Assembly: GCA_964587515.1 (NCBI GenBank)
Contig: CAZPMO010000029.1
Location: 1-34,137, forward strand
Length of the DNA stretch: 34,137 nucleotides
Source: CAZPMO01 sp964587515
Lineage (GTDB): Bacteria; Pseudomonadota; Alphaproteobacteria; MPNO01
Direction of reading: 5' to 3'
The position numbers were made by a program, and so were the translations under genes. Below the pieces are notes generated by a model that was given only the letters and a program-made list of their open reading frames with translations, was not told the DNA's origin and did no database searches. Positions within the stretch are counted from its first letter, which is position 1, and every line of letters begins with the position of its first letter. Shown piece after piece: positions 16,397 to 22,607 of the stretch.

Positions 16397-17395
16397 CTAC
16401 ATGAACAACCGTTCACCTTGCATGTCCTTGTAGATATCGGCGACCTGCTCGGCATAGCCGTTGAACAGCAGCGTCGGCACGCGCTTGCCGGTGTCGAGCA
16501 CGCGTTCGCTGGCCTGGCTCCAGCGCGGATGATGCACCTCGGGATTCACATTCGCCCAGAAACCGTATTCGCGACCCTGAATGGTTTCCCAGAAAGTCTT
16601 GGGCCGGGTCTCAGTGAACTCGAGACTGACGATCCCCTTGATCGACTTGAACCCGTATTTCCAGGGCGCCGCCAATCGCAGTGGCGCGCCGTTCTGGCGC
16701 GGCAACGCCTTGCCGTAGGCTCCGGTCACCATGAACGCGAGATCGTTCGCGGCTTCGGCGATTGAAAGCCCTTCCGCATAGGGCCACGGGTACCAGGACG
16801 CGCGCTGACCGGGCGCGACGTCGGGGTTCTTGAATCCGTTGATCTGCACGTACTTCGCGGACGACAGCGGGCGCGCCAGATCAAGCAGCGCACGGAACGC
16901 AAAGCCGCTCCAGGGCACCGCCATCGACCAGGCCTCGACGCAGCGGAACCGGTAGAGCCGCTCTTCCAACGGTATTTTTTTCAGGAGATCATCGAATCCT
17001 ATCTCGAACGGTTTCTCCACAAGTCCGCCAATTTTTATGGTCCAGGGGCGGATCGGCAGGGACTGCGCCTTGCGGTGGATGTTCTTAGATGAACCGAATT
17101 CGTAGTAGTTGTTATAGGTCGTCGCCAATTTCTCGGGCGTAACAGGCCGGTCCAACGTAAAGGCCGCATTGCGCGCGACCGGATAGAGATGAGCGGACGG
17201 ATCGGGCGTGACCGCGGCTTTTGCTTCGACCGGCGCCTCGTCACAGCCTACCAGCCCAGCGAGCAAGGCAGGCGCGGCGAGGAGCGCTGGCCCCGCCGCG
17301 ACCGCCTTGACGAAACCGCGCCTGTTCAGAAAGACGTCCTCGGGGGTGGCCGAGGATTCCGGCAACTCCCAACCGCGCGATTTTCTGATCAGCAT
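16397..17395 (-). CDS. msrP: Periplasmic protein-methionine-sulfoxide reductase catalytic subunit MsrP
   Basis: This 332-residue molybdopterin enzyme (formerly YedY) repairs oxidised methionine in periplasmic proteins. NRRGFVKAVAAGPALLAAP is a twin-arginine signal, as expected for a folded Mo-cofactor protein. It runs into LVGC, which also fits a lipoprotein box. The molybdenum ligand is Cys152 in RFRCVEAWSMAVPW. Later family motifs include NGAPLRLAAPWKYGFKSIKGI near residue 240 and FWANVNPEVHHPRW. GGGAGG lies upstream of ATG 17395. It follows the Cys-rich gene by 36 bases. The usual heme membrane partner MsrQ is not in this window, so the electron donor is missing or encoded elsewhere; the two Cys proteins downstream are unusual partners. 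Confidence 0.95.
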   Translation of the reverse strand: MLIRKSRGWELPESSATPEDVFLNRRGFVKAVAAGPALLAAPALLAGLVGCDEAPVEAKAAVTPDPSAHLYPVARNAAFTLDRPVTPEKLATTYNNYYEFGSSKNIHRKAQSLPIRPWTIKIGGLVEKPFEIGFDDLLKKIPLEERLYRFRCVEAWSMAVPWSGFAFRALLDLARPLSSAKYVQINGFKNPDVAPGQRASWYPWPYAEGLSIAEAANDLAFMVTGAYGKALPRQNGAPLRLAAPWKYGFKSIKGIVSLEFTETRPKTFWETIQGREYGFWANVNPEVHHPRWSQASERVLDTGKRVPTLLFNGYAEQVADIYKDMQGERLFM

Positions 17396-17431
17396 CGGCG
17401 TTCCTCCCGCTAGATCACTTTCGGAATTAAC

Positions 17432-17728
17432 CTATTTCGCCCCGCAGGGATTGCAGGGATTCTTCGCCGCGCACGGGTTCTTGGCCGCACACGGATTGCA
17501 CGGATTTTTCGCCGCGCACGGGTTGCATGCGTTCTTCGTCGCGCAGGGGTTACAACCGCCGCGTTTCTTTGCGGCACAGGGATTACAGGGGTTGCAAGCC
17601 GCGATCTGCACCGGCGTCTCGCCGGCTTGAGCGACGGCGGCCGGCAGGGCCACCGCGCCGGTCAAGGCCATCAGCGTGCCGACCGCAACAGCCGTGCTTT
17701 TCAGGTTTTTGCGTCGATTTGTGGGCAT
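17432..17728 (-). CDS. Exported CNPC-repeat cysteine-rich protein
   Basis: This is a 98-residue protein. The start at ATG 17728 is fixed by GGAGAGG 5 bases upstream; the further open frame lacks a ribosome site. Residues 1 to about 35 form a signal peptide (positively charged NRRKNLK, then a hydrophobic core ending VAQA). The rest is low complexity and contains 12 cysteines, mostly as CNPC units separated by AAK or AAKNP, with six CxxC pairs in all. Repeated CxxC pairs in an exported protein suggest binding of a soft metal such as copper or zinc, or a disulfide-linked scaffold; this is inference. It sits between the two-component genes and msrP. I know no verified function for such repeats. 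Confidence 0.85.
   Translation of the reverse strand: MPTNRRKNLKSTAVAVGTLMALTGAVALPAAVAQAGETPVQIAACNPCNPCAAKKRGGCNPCATKNACNPCAAKNPCNPCAAKNPCAAKNPCNPCGAK
17435..17600 (-). repeat. Degenerate tandem repeat encoding CNPCAAK units
   Basis: About nine imperfect 9-21 base units encode NPC, AAK and CNPC elements of the Cys-rich protein. The units differ at third codon positions, so the protein repeat is kept by selection rather than by very recent duplication. It is in frame throughout and is not a CRISPR array. Confidence 0.75.
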
Positions 17729-17756
17729 GTTCGCCTCTCCGTTCAGGTTGGGAATA

Positions 17757-17773
17757 CTCAGGAAATTTCTGAG
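17757..17773. promoter_or_regulatory. Inverted repeat before the Cys-rich gene
   Basis: CTCAG-GAAATTT-CTGAG has 5-bp arms and lies about 29 bases upstream of the Cys-rich protein's start codon. It could be an operator or a hairpin in the 5' untranslated RNA. No T run follows, so it is not an obvious terminator. Confidence 0.3.
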
Positions 17774-17819
17774 CCCGCCGATCCTGACAAACGAATGCAA
17801 TGTCCCGATAAAGAAGTCT

Positions 17820-17837
17820 TAAAGATTTTGTAAAGAT
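17820..17837. promoter_or_regulatory. Direct repeat with 11-bp period (candidate OmpR-family response regulator box)
   Basis: TAAAGAT occurs at 17820-17826 and again at 17831-17837, exactly one helical turn apart. OmpR/PhoB-type regulators bind tandem half-sites with this spacing. The repeats lie 92-109 bases upstream of the Cys-rich gene and just after the histidine kinase stop codon. They are the natural target for the adjacent response regulator, and would control the Cys-rich/msrP/Sco genes. Confidence 0.5.
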
Positions 17838-17846
17838 CGATCCCGC

Positions 17847-18650
17847 TTAGCCTGGCAACGTGAACCAGAAGCGCGTGCCGGCGGGATCGCTTTCAACGCC
17901 AACCTGGCCGCCATGGGCCTCGATCAACTCCTTCACGATCGCCAGGCCGATGCCGGCGCCGCCGGTATCGCGCGAGCGTGAACGTTCCGGCCGATAGAAG
18001 CGCTCGAACAAGTGCCCGAGATCCTGGGTTGGAATTTCCGGCCCTGAATTCGCGAATTCAACGGTTACGCCGTCGGGCGTCCGCGCCGTCGTTACCGAAA
18101 ACGAACCGCCGTCGGGCGTATGCTGCCACGCGTTCTGAACCAGGTTCCGGAGCACCTGGACCAGCTTGTCGCTGTCGGCCGACACCGTCGCGGCCGTGGG
18201 ATCGCAACTGATTTCGATTGAAATCCGTCTCTTGTCGAATTGCGGCCGGTCGATCCCGATCGCCCGATGGATCAGTTCGTCCAGCGCGACCTCGGCGCGG
18301 TCGAGAAAGGCGAGCGCGGCGTCGGCCTTGGTCAATTGCTGGAGATCCTCGACCAGGCGCACCAGACGCATGATCTCTTCGCGCAGGATCGCATGGGTCT
18401 CGGGCGTGGGCGGCACCACGCCGTCGGACAGGCCTTCCAGATAGCCACGCACATTGGTCAGTGGCGTGCGAAGCTCATGGGCGATATCGCCGACCATGCG
18501 TTTGCGGAGCGATTCGAGCCGTTCGAGACTGTCCGACATGGAATTGAACGCCTCGCCCAACTGACCCACCTCGTCGCCCGATGTGATCTCGACGCGCGCC
18601 TTGTAATCGCCGGACGCGATCCGCCGGGTGACCTCCGACATTTCGGCCAG
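17847..18650 (-). pseudogene. Histidine kinase, N-terminally truncated by deletion
   Basis: What remains is about 267 residues of a sensor histidine kinase. It contains most of a HAMP linker (EMSEVTRRIASGDYKARVEI), the His phosphoacceptor box DIAHELRTPLTNVRGYLEG, an N box (NLVQNAWQHTPDGG), and G boxes (GGAGIGLAIVKELIEAHGG). The catalytic half appears intact. Missing are both membrane helices, the periplasmic sensor and the first HAMP residues, about 190 residues by comparison with typical kinases of this class. In frame, a TGA lies directly upstream of CTG-GCC-GAA-ATG. The upstream sequence is the response regulator gene in another frame. An in-frame ATG at 18641 could still give a soluble fragment with a HAMP remnant. 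Real deletion or assembly collapse cannot be told apart here. Confidence 0.8.
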
Positions 18651-19174
18651 TCATCGCGGGAGAACACCTTGCCGGGCCGGGCCATCAGGGCCTGGAGGAG
18701 CTTGAACTCCGACGGCGTCAAGGGCACGGCCGCGCCGTCGACGGTCAGCTTGTGTTTTTCCGGATCGAGCGCCAGGGTGCCGCGGCGCAGAACGGCGGTT
18801 TCCGCGTTCCCACCGGTTCGCCGGAGAATGGCTTTCACCCGTTCGACAAGCTCGCCCGGACTGAACGGCTTGACCACGTAATCGTCGGCGCCGATGGAAA
18901 ATCCGACGATGCGGTCGATCTCCTCGGCCCGCGCGGTCAGCATCAGCACCGGCACCTGCGAGACCTTGCGCAGTTCGCGGCAGAGATCGGCCCCATCCAT
19001 GCCGGGCAGGTTGAGATCGAGCACCACGAAACACGGGTGGGCTTCGGTAGCCAGGCGCAGCCCTTCGCGTCCGTCATGGGCGACCAGCGTGGAAAACCCC
19101 GCATCGCTGAGATAACGCTCGACCAGCGCCGCGATATTGCGGTCGTCCTCGACAATGAGTATCGGATCGGAAAT
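18651..19174 (-). pseudogene. OmpR/PhoB-family response regulator, start codon altered and C-terminus deleted
   Basis: The frame encodes a receiver domain beginning SDPILIVEDD. Acidic residues sit at 9-11 and the phosphoacceptor is Asp53 in VLDLNLPGMDG, numbering the ATT at 19172-19174 as residue 1. A Lys lies in YVVKPFSPGELVERV. It is followed by the first half of a winged-helix DNA-binding domain (PLTPSEFKLLQALMARPGKVFSRDD). After FSRDD the frame runs into the kinase gene in a wrong frame, so the recognition helix and C-terminal hairpin are lost, about 55 residues. No ATG, GTG or TTG occurs between the upstream in-frame TAG and the receiver core. The expected start position holds ATT, with GAGG 9 bases upstream. 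Two defects in one gene argue for a decaying gene, unless both are sequencing or assembly errors. Confidence 0.78.
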
Positions 19175-19247
19175 GACGAATGGCCTCAGCTAGCTTCTTA
19201 CCCGCCGAATATGGAGGCGACCGGCCGCAATTGCGAGCCGTACCGGT

Positions 19248-20222
19248 CTAACCCTTGAGCAATTCGGGATTTATCACGTTGATCGGCGCGCCATCCTGGT
19301 AGGCGAGGATCTGGTCGAATATTTCAGTGAACTGGATCTGATATCCGGCACGCGTGACATAGCCGATATGCGGCGTGCAGATGACGTTCTCCATGTAAAA
19401 CAAAGGGTTGTCCGTATCGCGCATGGGCTCGTCGTCATAGACATCGACCGCCGCCATACCGGGACGGCCGGCCTTCAGCGCCGCCACCAGCGCACCTTTT
19501 TCGACCAAAGGCGCGCGGCTGGTATTTACCAGCAGCGCGGTTGGCTTCATGCGCGCGAGATCGGCCCCGGTCACGATGCCGCGTGTCGTGTCATAGAGCC
19601 GCATGTGCAGGGTGATCACGTCGCAGGTCTCGAAGAACGCTTCCTTGCTGGGCGCGACCGTGAAGCCGTCGGCCACGGCGCGCGCGCGCGAGGCCTCGCT
19701 GGCCCAGATAACCACGTCCATGCCGAACGCGAGGGCGTAATCGGCGACCGCGCGGCCGATCCGGCCGTAGCCGAAGACTCCGAGCGTGCGACCGCGTAGG
19801 GTCATGCCGACGCCGATCTGCCATTTTCCGGCCTTGAGCGCGGACATCTGTTGCGGGATCTGGCGCATCGCCGCGATGATCAGACCCCAGGTCAACTCGG
19901 CGGTGGCATATGACGGCGTGCCCGGATGTTGGCTCGACGATACGATCACGCCGAGCCGGGTGCAGTCGTCGACATCGATGTGGGGATAGACGCTTCTCTG
20001 ACTGATCAGCTTGAGATCGGGCAATCGCTCGAGCAGGGAAACCCGGATTTGGGTGCGCTCGCGGATCAGAACCAGCGCCTCGGTATCGCCGAGCCGCTCG
20101 GCCAGCACGTCGTCATCCTGAACGTGATCGTTCCATATGGCGACGTCATGACCGTCCAGCTTCGCGAAACATTCGAGCGTGCGCACGGTGTCGAAATAGT
20201 CGTCGAGTATGGTGATGTTCAT
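19248..20222 (-). CDS. D-2-hydroxyacid dehydrogenase (phosphoglycerate dehydrogenase-like)
   Basis: This 324-residue NAD-dependent dehydrogenase of D-isomer-specific 2-hydroxyacids starts at ATG 20222, MNITILDDYFDTVRTL, one base after the stop of the SDR gene. The longer open frame upstream only overlaps that SDR. The NAD-binding motif is LGVFGYGRIGRAVADYALAFGMDV near residue 150. The catalytic Arg region is ALLVNTSRAPLVEKGALVAAL and the catalytic His is in CTPHIGYVTRAGY. The N-terminal DDYFDTVRTLECF and HDVAIWNDHVQDDD are typical of a branch often annotated only as D-2-hydroxyacid dehydrogenase. It is cotranscribed with the SDR. The substrate is unknown; serine biosynthesis is unlikely because there is no C-terminal ACT domain. 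Confidence 0.92.
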   Translation of the reverse strand: MNITILDDYFDTVRTLECFAKLDGHDVAIWNDHVQDDDVLAERLGDTEALVLIRERTQIRVSLLERLPDLKLISQRSVYPHIDVDDCTRLGVIVSSSQHPGTPSYATAELTWGLIIAAMRQIPQQMSALKAGKWQIGVGMTLRGRTLGVFGYGRIGRAVADYALAFGMDVVIWASEASRARAVADGFTVAPSKEAFFETCDVITLHMRLYDTTRGIVTGADLARMKPTALLVNTSRAPLVEKGALVAALKAGRPGMAAVDVYDDEPMRDTDNPLFYMENVICTPHIGYVTRAGYQIQFTEIFDQILAYQDGAPINVINPELLKG

Positions 20223-20223
20223 T

Positions 20224-21027
20224 CTAATTCCCGCCGATCGGCGAGAAGGTGCAGGACCGGACGCCGCCGTCGACCAGAATATCCGAGCCGTTGATGTAGG
20301 ACGCGCCCGAGGACGCGAGAAAGACCGCCACGCTGGCGATTTCCTCGCATTCGCCGGGCCGCCCCATGGGAATATGGGATGTAAGCACCTCGCCGATTTC
20401 GGTCTGTCGCTCATCCTCGCCCGACCAGTGTCGCGCCGTGGCCGGCGATTTGATCAGCCCCGGGCTGATGCTGATGGCGCGTATGTTATGGGGCGCGCCC
20501 TCGGCGGCAAGCATGCGCGTCAGTCCCATTACGCCGGCCTTGGTGGCGCCGTGCGCCGCCGTGCGCAGCGGAAGAAACTCGAGATGCCCCGATATGGAGG
20601 CGGTGTTGAGGATGACCCCGCCGCCGCGCGCGACCAGATAGGGCCACACCGCCAGCGTCGTGACATAGGGCATGGTGAGCTCGTATCGCAGCGTGAGGTC
20701 CCATTCCTCCACGGTCGAATTCGCGAACGGGACGCGCGCGCGAAGCGACCCCGCGTTGTTGTAGAGAACGTCGATGCCGCCCCAAGCGTCGTTCGCGGCC
20801 CTGGCCCATGCTTCAGCGTTCTCCAGTTCGCTCAAATCGAGAGGCTGCATCGAGCGCATTTCCCCGCCTTCATCCGTCACCATTTGGACGGTCTCTTCCG
20901 CTTCGGCGATTTTCACATCGCATCCGAAGACTTTCGCACCGGCCCGCGCGAACGCCAGCGCGGCGGCCCGGCCCTGGCCACCGGCGGTGCCGGAAATCAG
21001 TACGATTTTGTCCTTCAGATCTTCCAT
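20224..21027 (-). CDS. Short-chain dehydrogenase/reductase with His in place of the catalytic Tyr
   Basis: This 267-residue SDR-fold protein has the nucleotide-binding loop SGTAGGQGRAAALAFARAGA, a variant of TGxxxGxG. It also has the structural NNAG motif (LYNNAGSLRA) and the catalytic Ser in ILNTASISGHLEF. The canonical YxxxK is HGATK: codon CAC encodes His159, and Lys163 is kept. One base change from TAC would explain it. The C-terminal GxxYINGSDILVDGG stretch is normal. The start ATG has GGAGGGG just upstream. The protein either uses another acid/base residue, has a non-redox role, or is inactive. It is the first gene of the two-gene operon and is divergent from the UbiD gene. Confidence 0.9.
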   Translation of the reverse strand: MEDLKDKIVLISGTAGGQGRAAALAFARAGAKVFGCDVKIAEAEETVQMVTDEGGEMRSMQPLDLSELENAEAWARAANDAWGGIDVLYNNAGSLRARVPFANSTVEEWDLTLRYELTMPYVTTLAVWPYLVARGGGVILNTASISGHLEFLPLRTAAHGATKAGVMGLTRMLAAEGAPHNIRAISISPGLIKSPATARHWSGEDERQTEIGEVLTSHIPMGRPGECEEIASVAVFLASSGASYINGSDILVDGGVRSCTFSPIGGN

Positions 21028-21084
21028 GACCCCTCCAAAATTTTTGGTCGCAACATCAATCGACTAATCTGAATATCCGTGACA

Positions 21085-21103
21085 CGATTGGCGCGGTCAA
21101 TCG
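21085..21103. promoter_or_regulatory. Dyad CGATTG-N7-CAATCG in SDR/UbiD divergent promoter
   Basis: A 6-bp inverted repeat with a 7-bp spacer lies in the 128-bp divergent region. A third half-site CAATCG occurs at 21057-21062, as part of a TCAATCGAC direct repeat at 21056 and 21097. The clustering suggests an operator serving both directions. The regulator is unknown. Confidence 0.3.
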
Positions 21104-21155
21104 ACGAAATCGCGCGGCCAATAGCCGAAAATATCATTCGCAGTGGGAGAATATT

Positions 21156-22607
21156 ATGCGTGGATCGATACGTGGGAAACCCGATTTACCAGCCGCGCCG
21201 ACGCCGAGAGAAGGCCAGAACTTTGTCCTGGACAAAGATTTGCGTGGTTACCTGAAGACCAACGAAGATGTCGTCACGGTGATCACCAAGCCGGTCAGTA
21301 TAGAGAAACTCGGCGCCATCGCGGCGCAGAGCGAAAATCCGATCCTCTTCGAGAATATCATCGAAAAGCCCGGATTCAGGGTGCTCGATATCCTGGTGAA
21401 AAACCGCAACCTTCAAGCGCGCGCCCTTGGCGTCAGCGAAGATGAATTCCTGAAAACCCTCGCCTTTCGGCTGCGCCAGCCGCCGCGCGGCGTCGTCAAC
21501 GTAAAGACGGGACCGGTCAAGGAAGTTGTTCTCACGGGGGCGGATCTCGATATCCGTAAACTGCCGATCTGTTACCAGTCCGACGTCGATCCCAATCCCA
21601 TGATGACGTGCATGAGCTGGGTCCGCGATCCGTTGACCGGTCATTACAATGTGATGAACGCCCTGACCACGGTTACCGGACCGGATACGGGTTTCAGCCT
21701 GTTCGTGTCGCNNNNNNNNNNCGACACGACGGTGATCTTCAAGAGATATATGGAAATGGGGGTCACGGAGGTGCCCATCGCCTTCGTCGCCGGCATTCCT
21801 CCGGCTTATGAGATCATGGGAAATTACGCCGGCGTTCACATGGATTCATGGGGCGAGACCGACATGTTCGGCACCATCATGGATCAGGACGTGGAAATGG
21901 TGCCGTGCGAGACCATCGACCTCACGGTGCCGGCCGAAGCGGAGATCGTGATCGAGGGCCTGCTGCAGCTCGGCGAAACCTCGGTAATGGATTGCGGGCC
22001 CAACCCGCAGATGTACGGCATCCCCGCGAAAGTGCCGCAACCGACGGTCAAATTCACTGCGATCACCATGCGCAAGGACAAGCCCATTTACCGCGCGGTC
22101 CAGACCGTGCCGGAGACCGACCATCAGATCCTGCCGCGCCTCTGTCACGAGGCCGTGCTCTATAACCGGTTGTGCGAGATGGGCGTCGAGGTGACGGATG
22201 TCCGGTTCCCGACCTGGGGCGGGGCGATGTCGTGCATTATCAAAATCGCCGGCACGCCGCGCGAAGGAGTCGTTACCGACGCCCTGCTAACGGTGATGAG
22301 CACACCCTACAACAACGCCAAGCTGGCCGTGGCGGTCTCGGAAGATTCCGACATCGACGATCCGGGCTCCATCTACCACGCGATCGCGACCCGGTCCGAC
22401 CCGGCGCTCGATGTGACGATTGTTCCCAGAACCAGGGGGCATCCGGGCGATCCGTCGGGGAAGCCGATTGCAGGGGACCCCTTCAACCGCGTCGCCGGCA
22501 AGATGGCCATCGACGCGACGGTGAAGGCGCGCCTCGAGCCGGCCGATTTCAAGCGGGTGTGGCCGAAGGACTGGGAAGACACCGATATCGCGGACTACCT
22601 GGATTAG
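21156..22607 (+). CDS. UbiD family prenyl-FMN-dependent decarboxylase (contains assembly gap)
   Basis: This protein of about 483 residues belongs to the UbiD family. These enzymes reversibly decarboxylate aromatic or alpha,beta-unsaturated acids using prenylated FMN made by a UbiX partner. Recognisable stretches are LRGYLKTNEDVVTVI near the N-terminus, NPILFENI, VSIEKLGAIAAQ, YQSDVDPNPMMTCMSW, IAFVAGIPPAYEIMGNYAG, and the C-terminal VAGKMAIDATVKARLEP. GGGAGA precedes ATG 21156. Ten N at 21712-21721 hide about four residues, if the gap length is right; the frame is kept across it. No ubiX is in the window. The final TAG overlaps the stop of the convergent hybrid kinase gene. The substrate is unknown. 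Confidence 0.9.
   Translation: MRGSIRGKPDLPAAPTPREGQNFVLDKDLRGYLKTNEDVVTVITKPVSIEKLGAIAAQSENPILFENIIEKPGFRVLDILVKNRNLQARALGVSEDEFLKTLAFRLRQPPRGVVNVKTGPVKEVVLTGADLDIRKLPICYQSDVDPNPMMTCMSWVRDPLTGHYNVMNALTTVTGPDTGFSLFVSXXXXDTTVIFKRYMEMGVTEVPIAFVAGIPPAYEIMGNYAGVHMDSWGETDMFGTIMDQDVEMVPCETIDLTVPAEAEIVIEGLLQLGETSVMDCGPNPQMYGIPAKVPQPTVKFTAITMRKDKPIYRAVQTVPETDHQILPRLCHEAVLYNRLCEMGVEVTDVRFPTWGGAMSCIIKIAGTPREGVVTDALLTVMSTPYNNAKLAVAVSEDSDIDDPGSIYHAIATRSDPALDVTIVPRTRGHPGDPSGKPIAGDPFNRVAGKMAIDATVKARLEPADFKRVWPKDWEDTDIADYLD
21712..21721. other. Assembly gap (ten N) flanked by an inverted repeat
   Basis: Ten unknown bases interrupt the UbiD gene. They are flanked by TCGTGTCG (21703-21710) and its exact reverse complement CGACACGA (21722-21729). 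The reading frame is preserved if the gap is really ten bases, but ten may be only a placeholder length. Confidence 0.95.

Noticed and set aside
17435..17600. Possible CRISPR-like array
   Set aside because: Repeats are short, unequal and in frame with a coding sequence. There are no unique spacers and no cas genes.
17208..17630. Plus-strand frame with GLQGFFAAHG repeats
   Set aside because: The repeat is the antisense reading of the CNPC protein. The minus strand has the signal peptide, ribosome site and operon context.
18458..18650. Fusion protein of response regulator and kinase
   Set aside because: After the junction the regulator frame reads the kinase gene in the wrong frame, giving a nonsense Arg/Ser-rich tail. 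It is not a functional fusion.
19219..19248. GACCGG/CCGGTC hairpin with inner CGCAATTGCG palindrome as a terminator after the hydroxyacid dehydrogenase
   Set aside because: No T run follows in the minus direction and the loop is long, so I do not call it a terminator.
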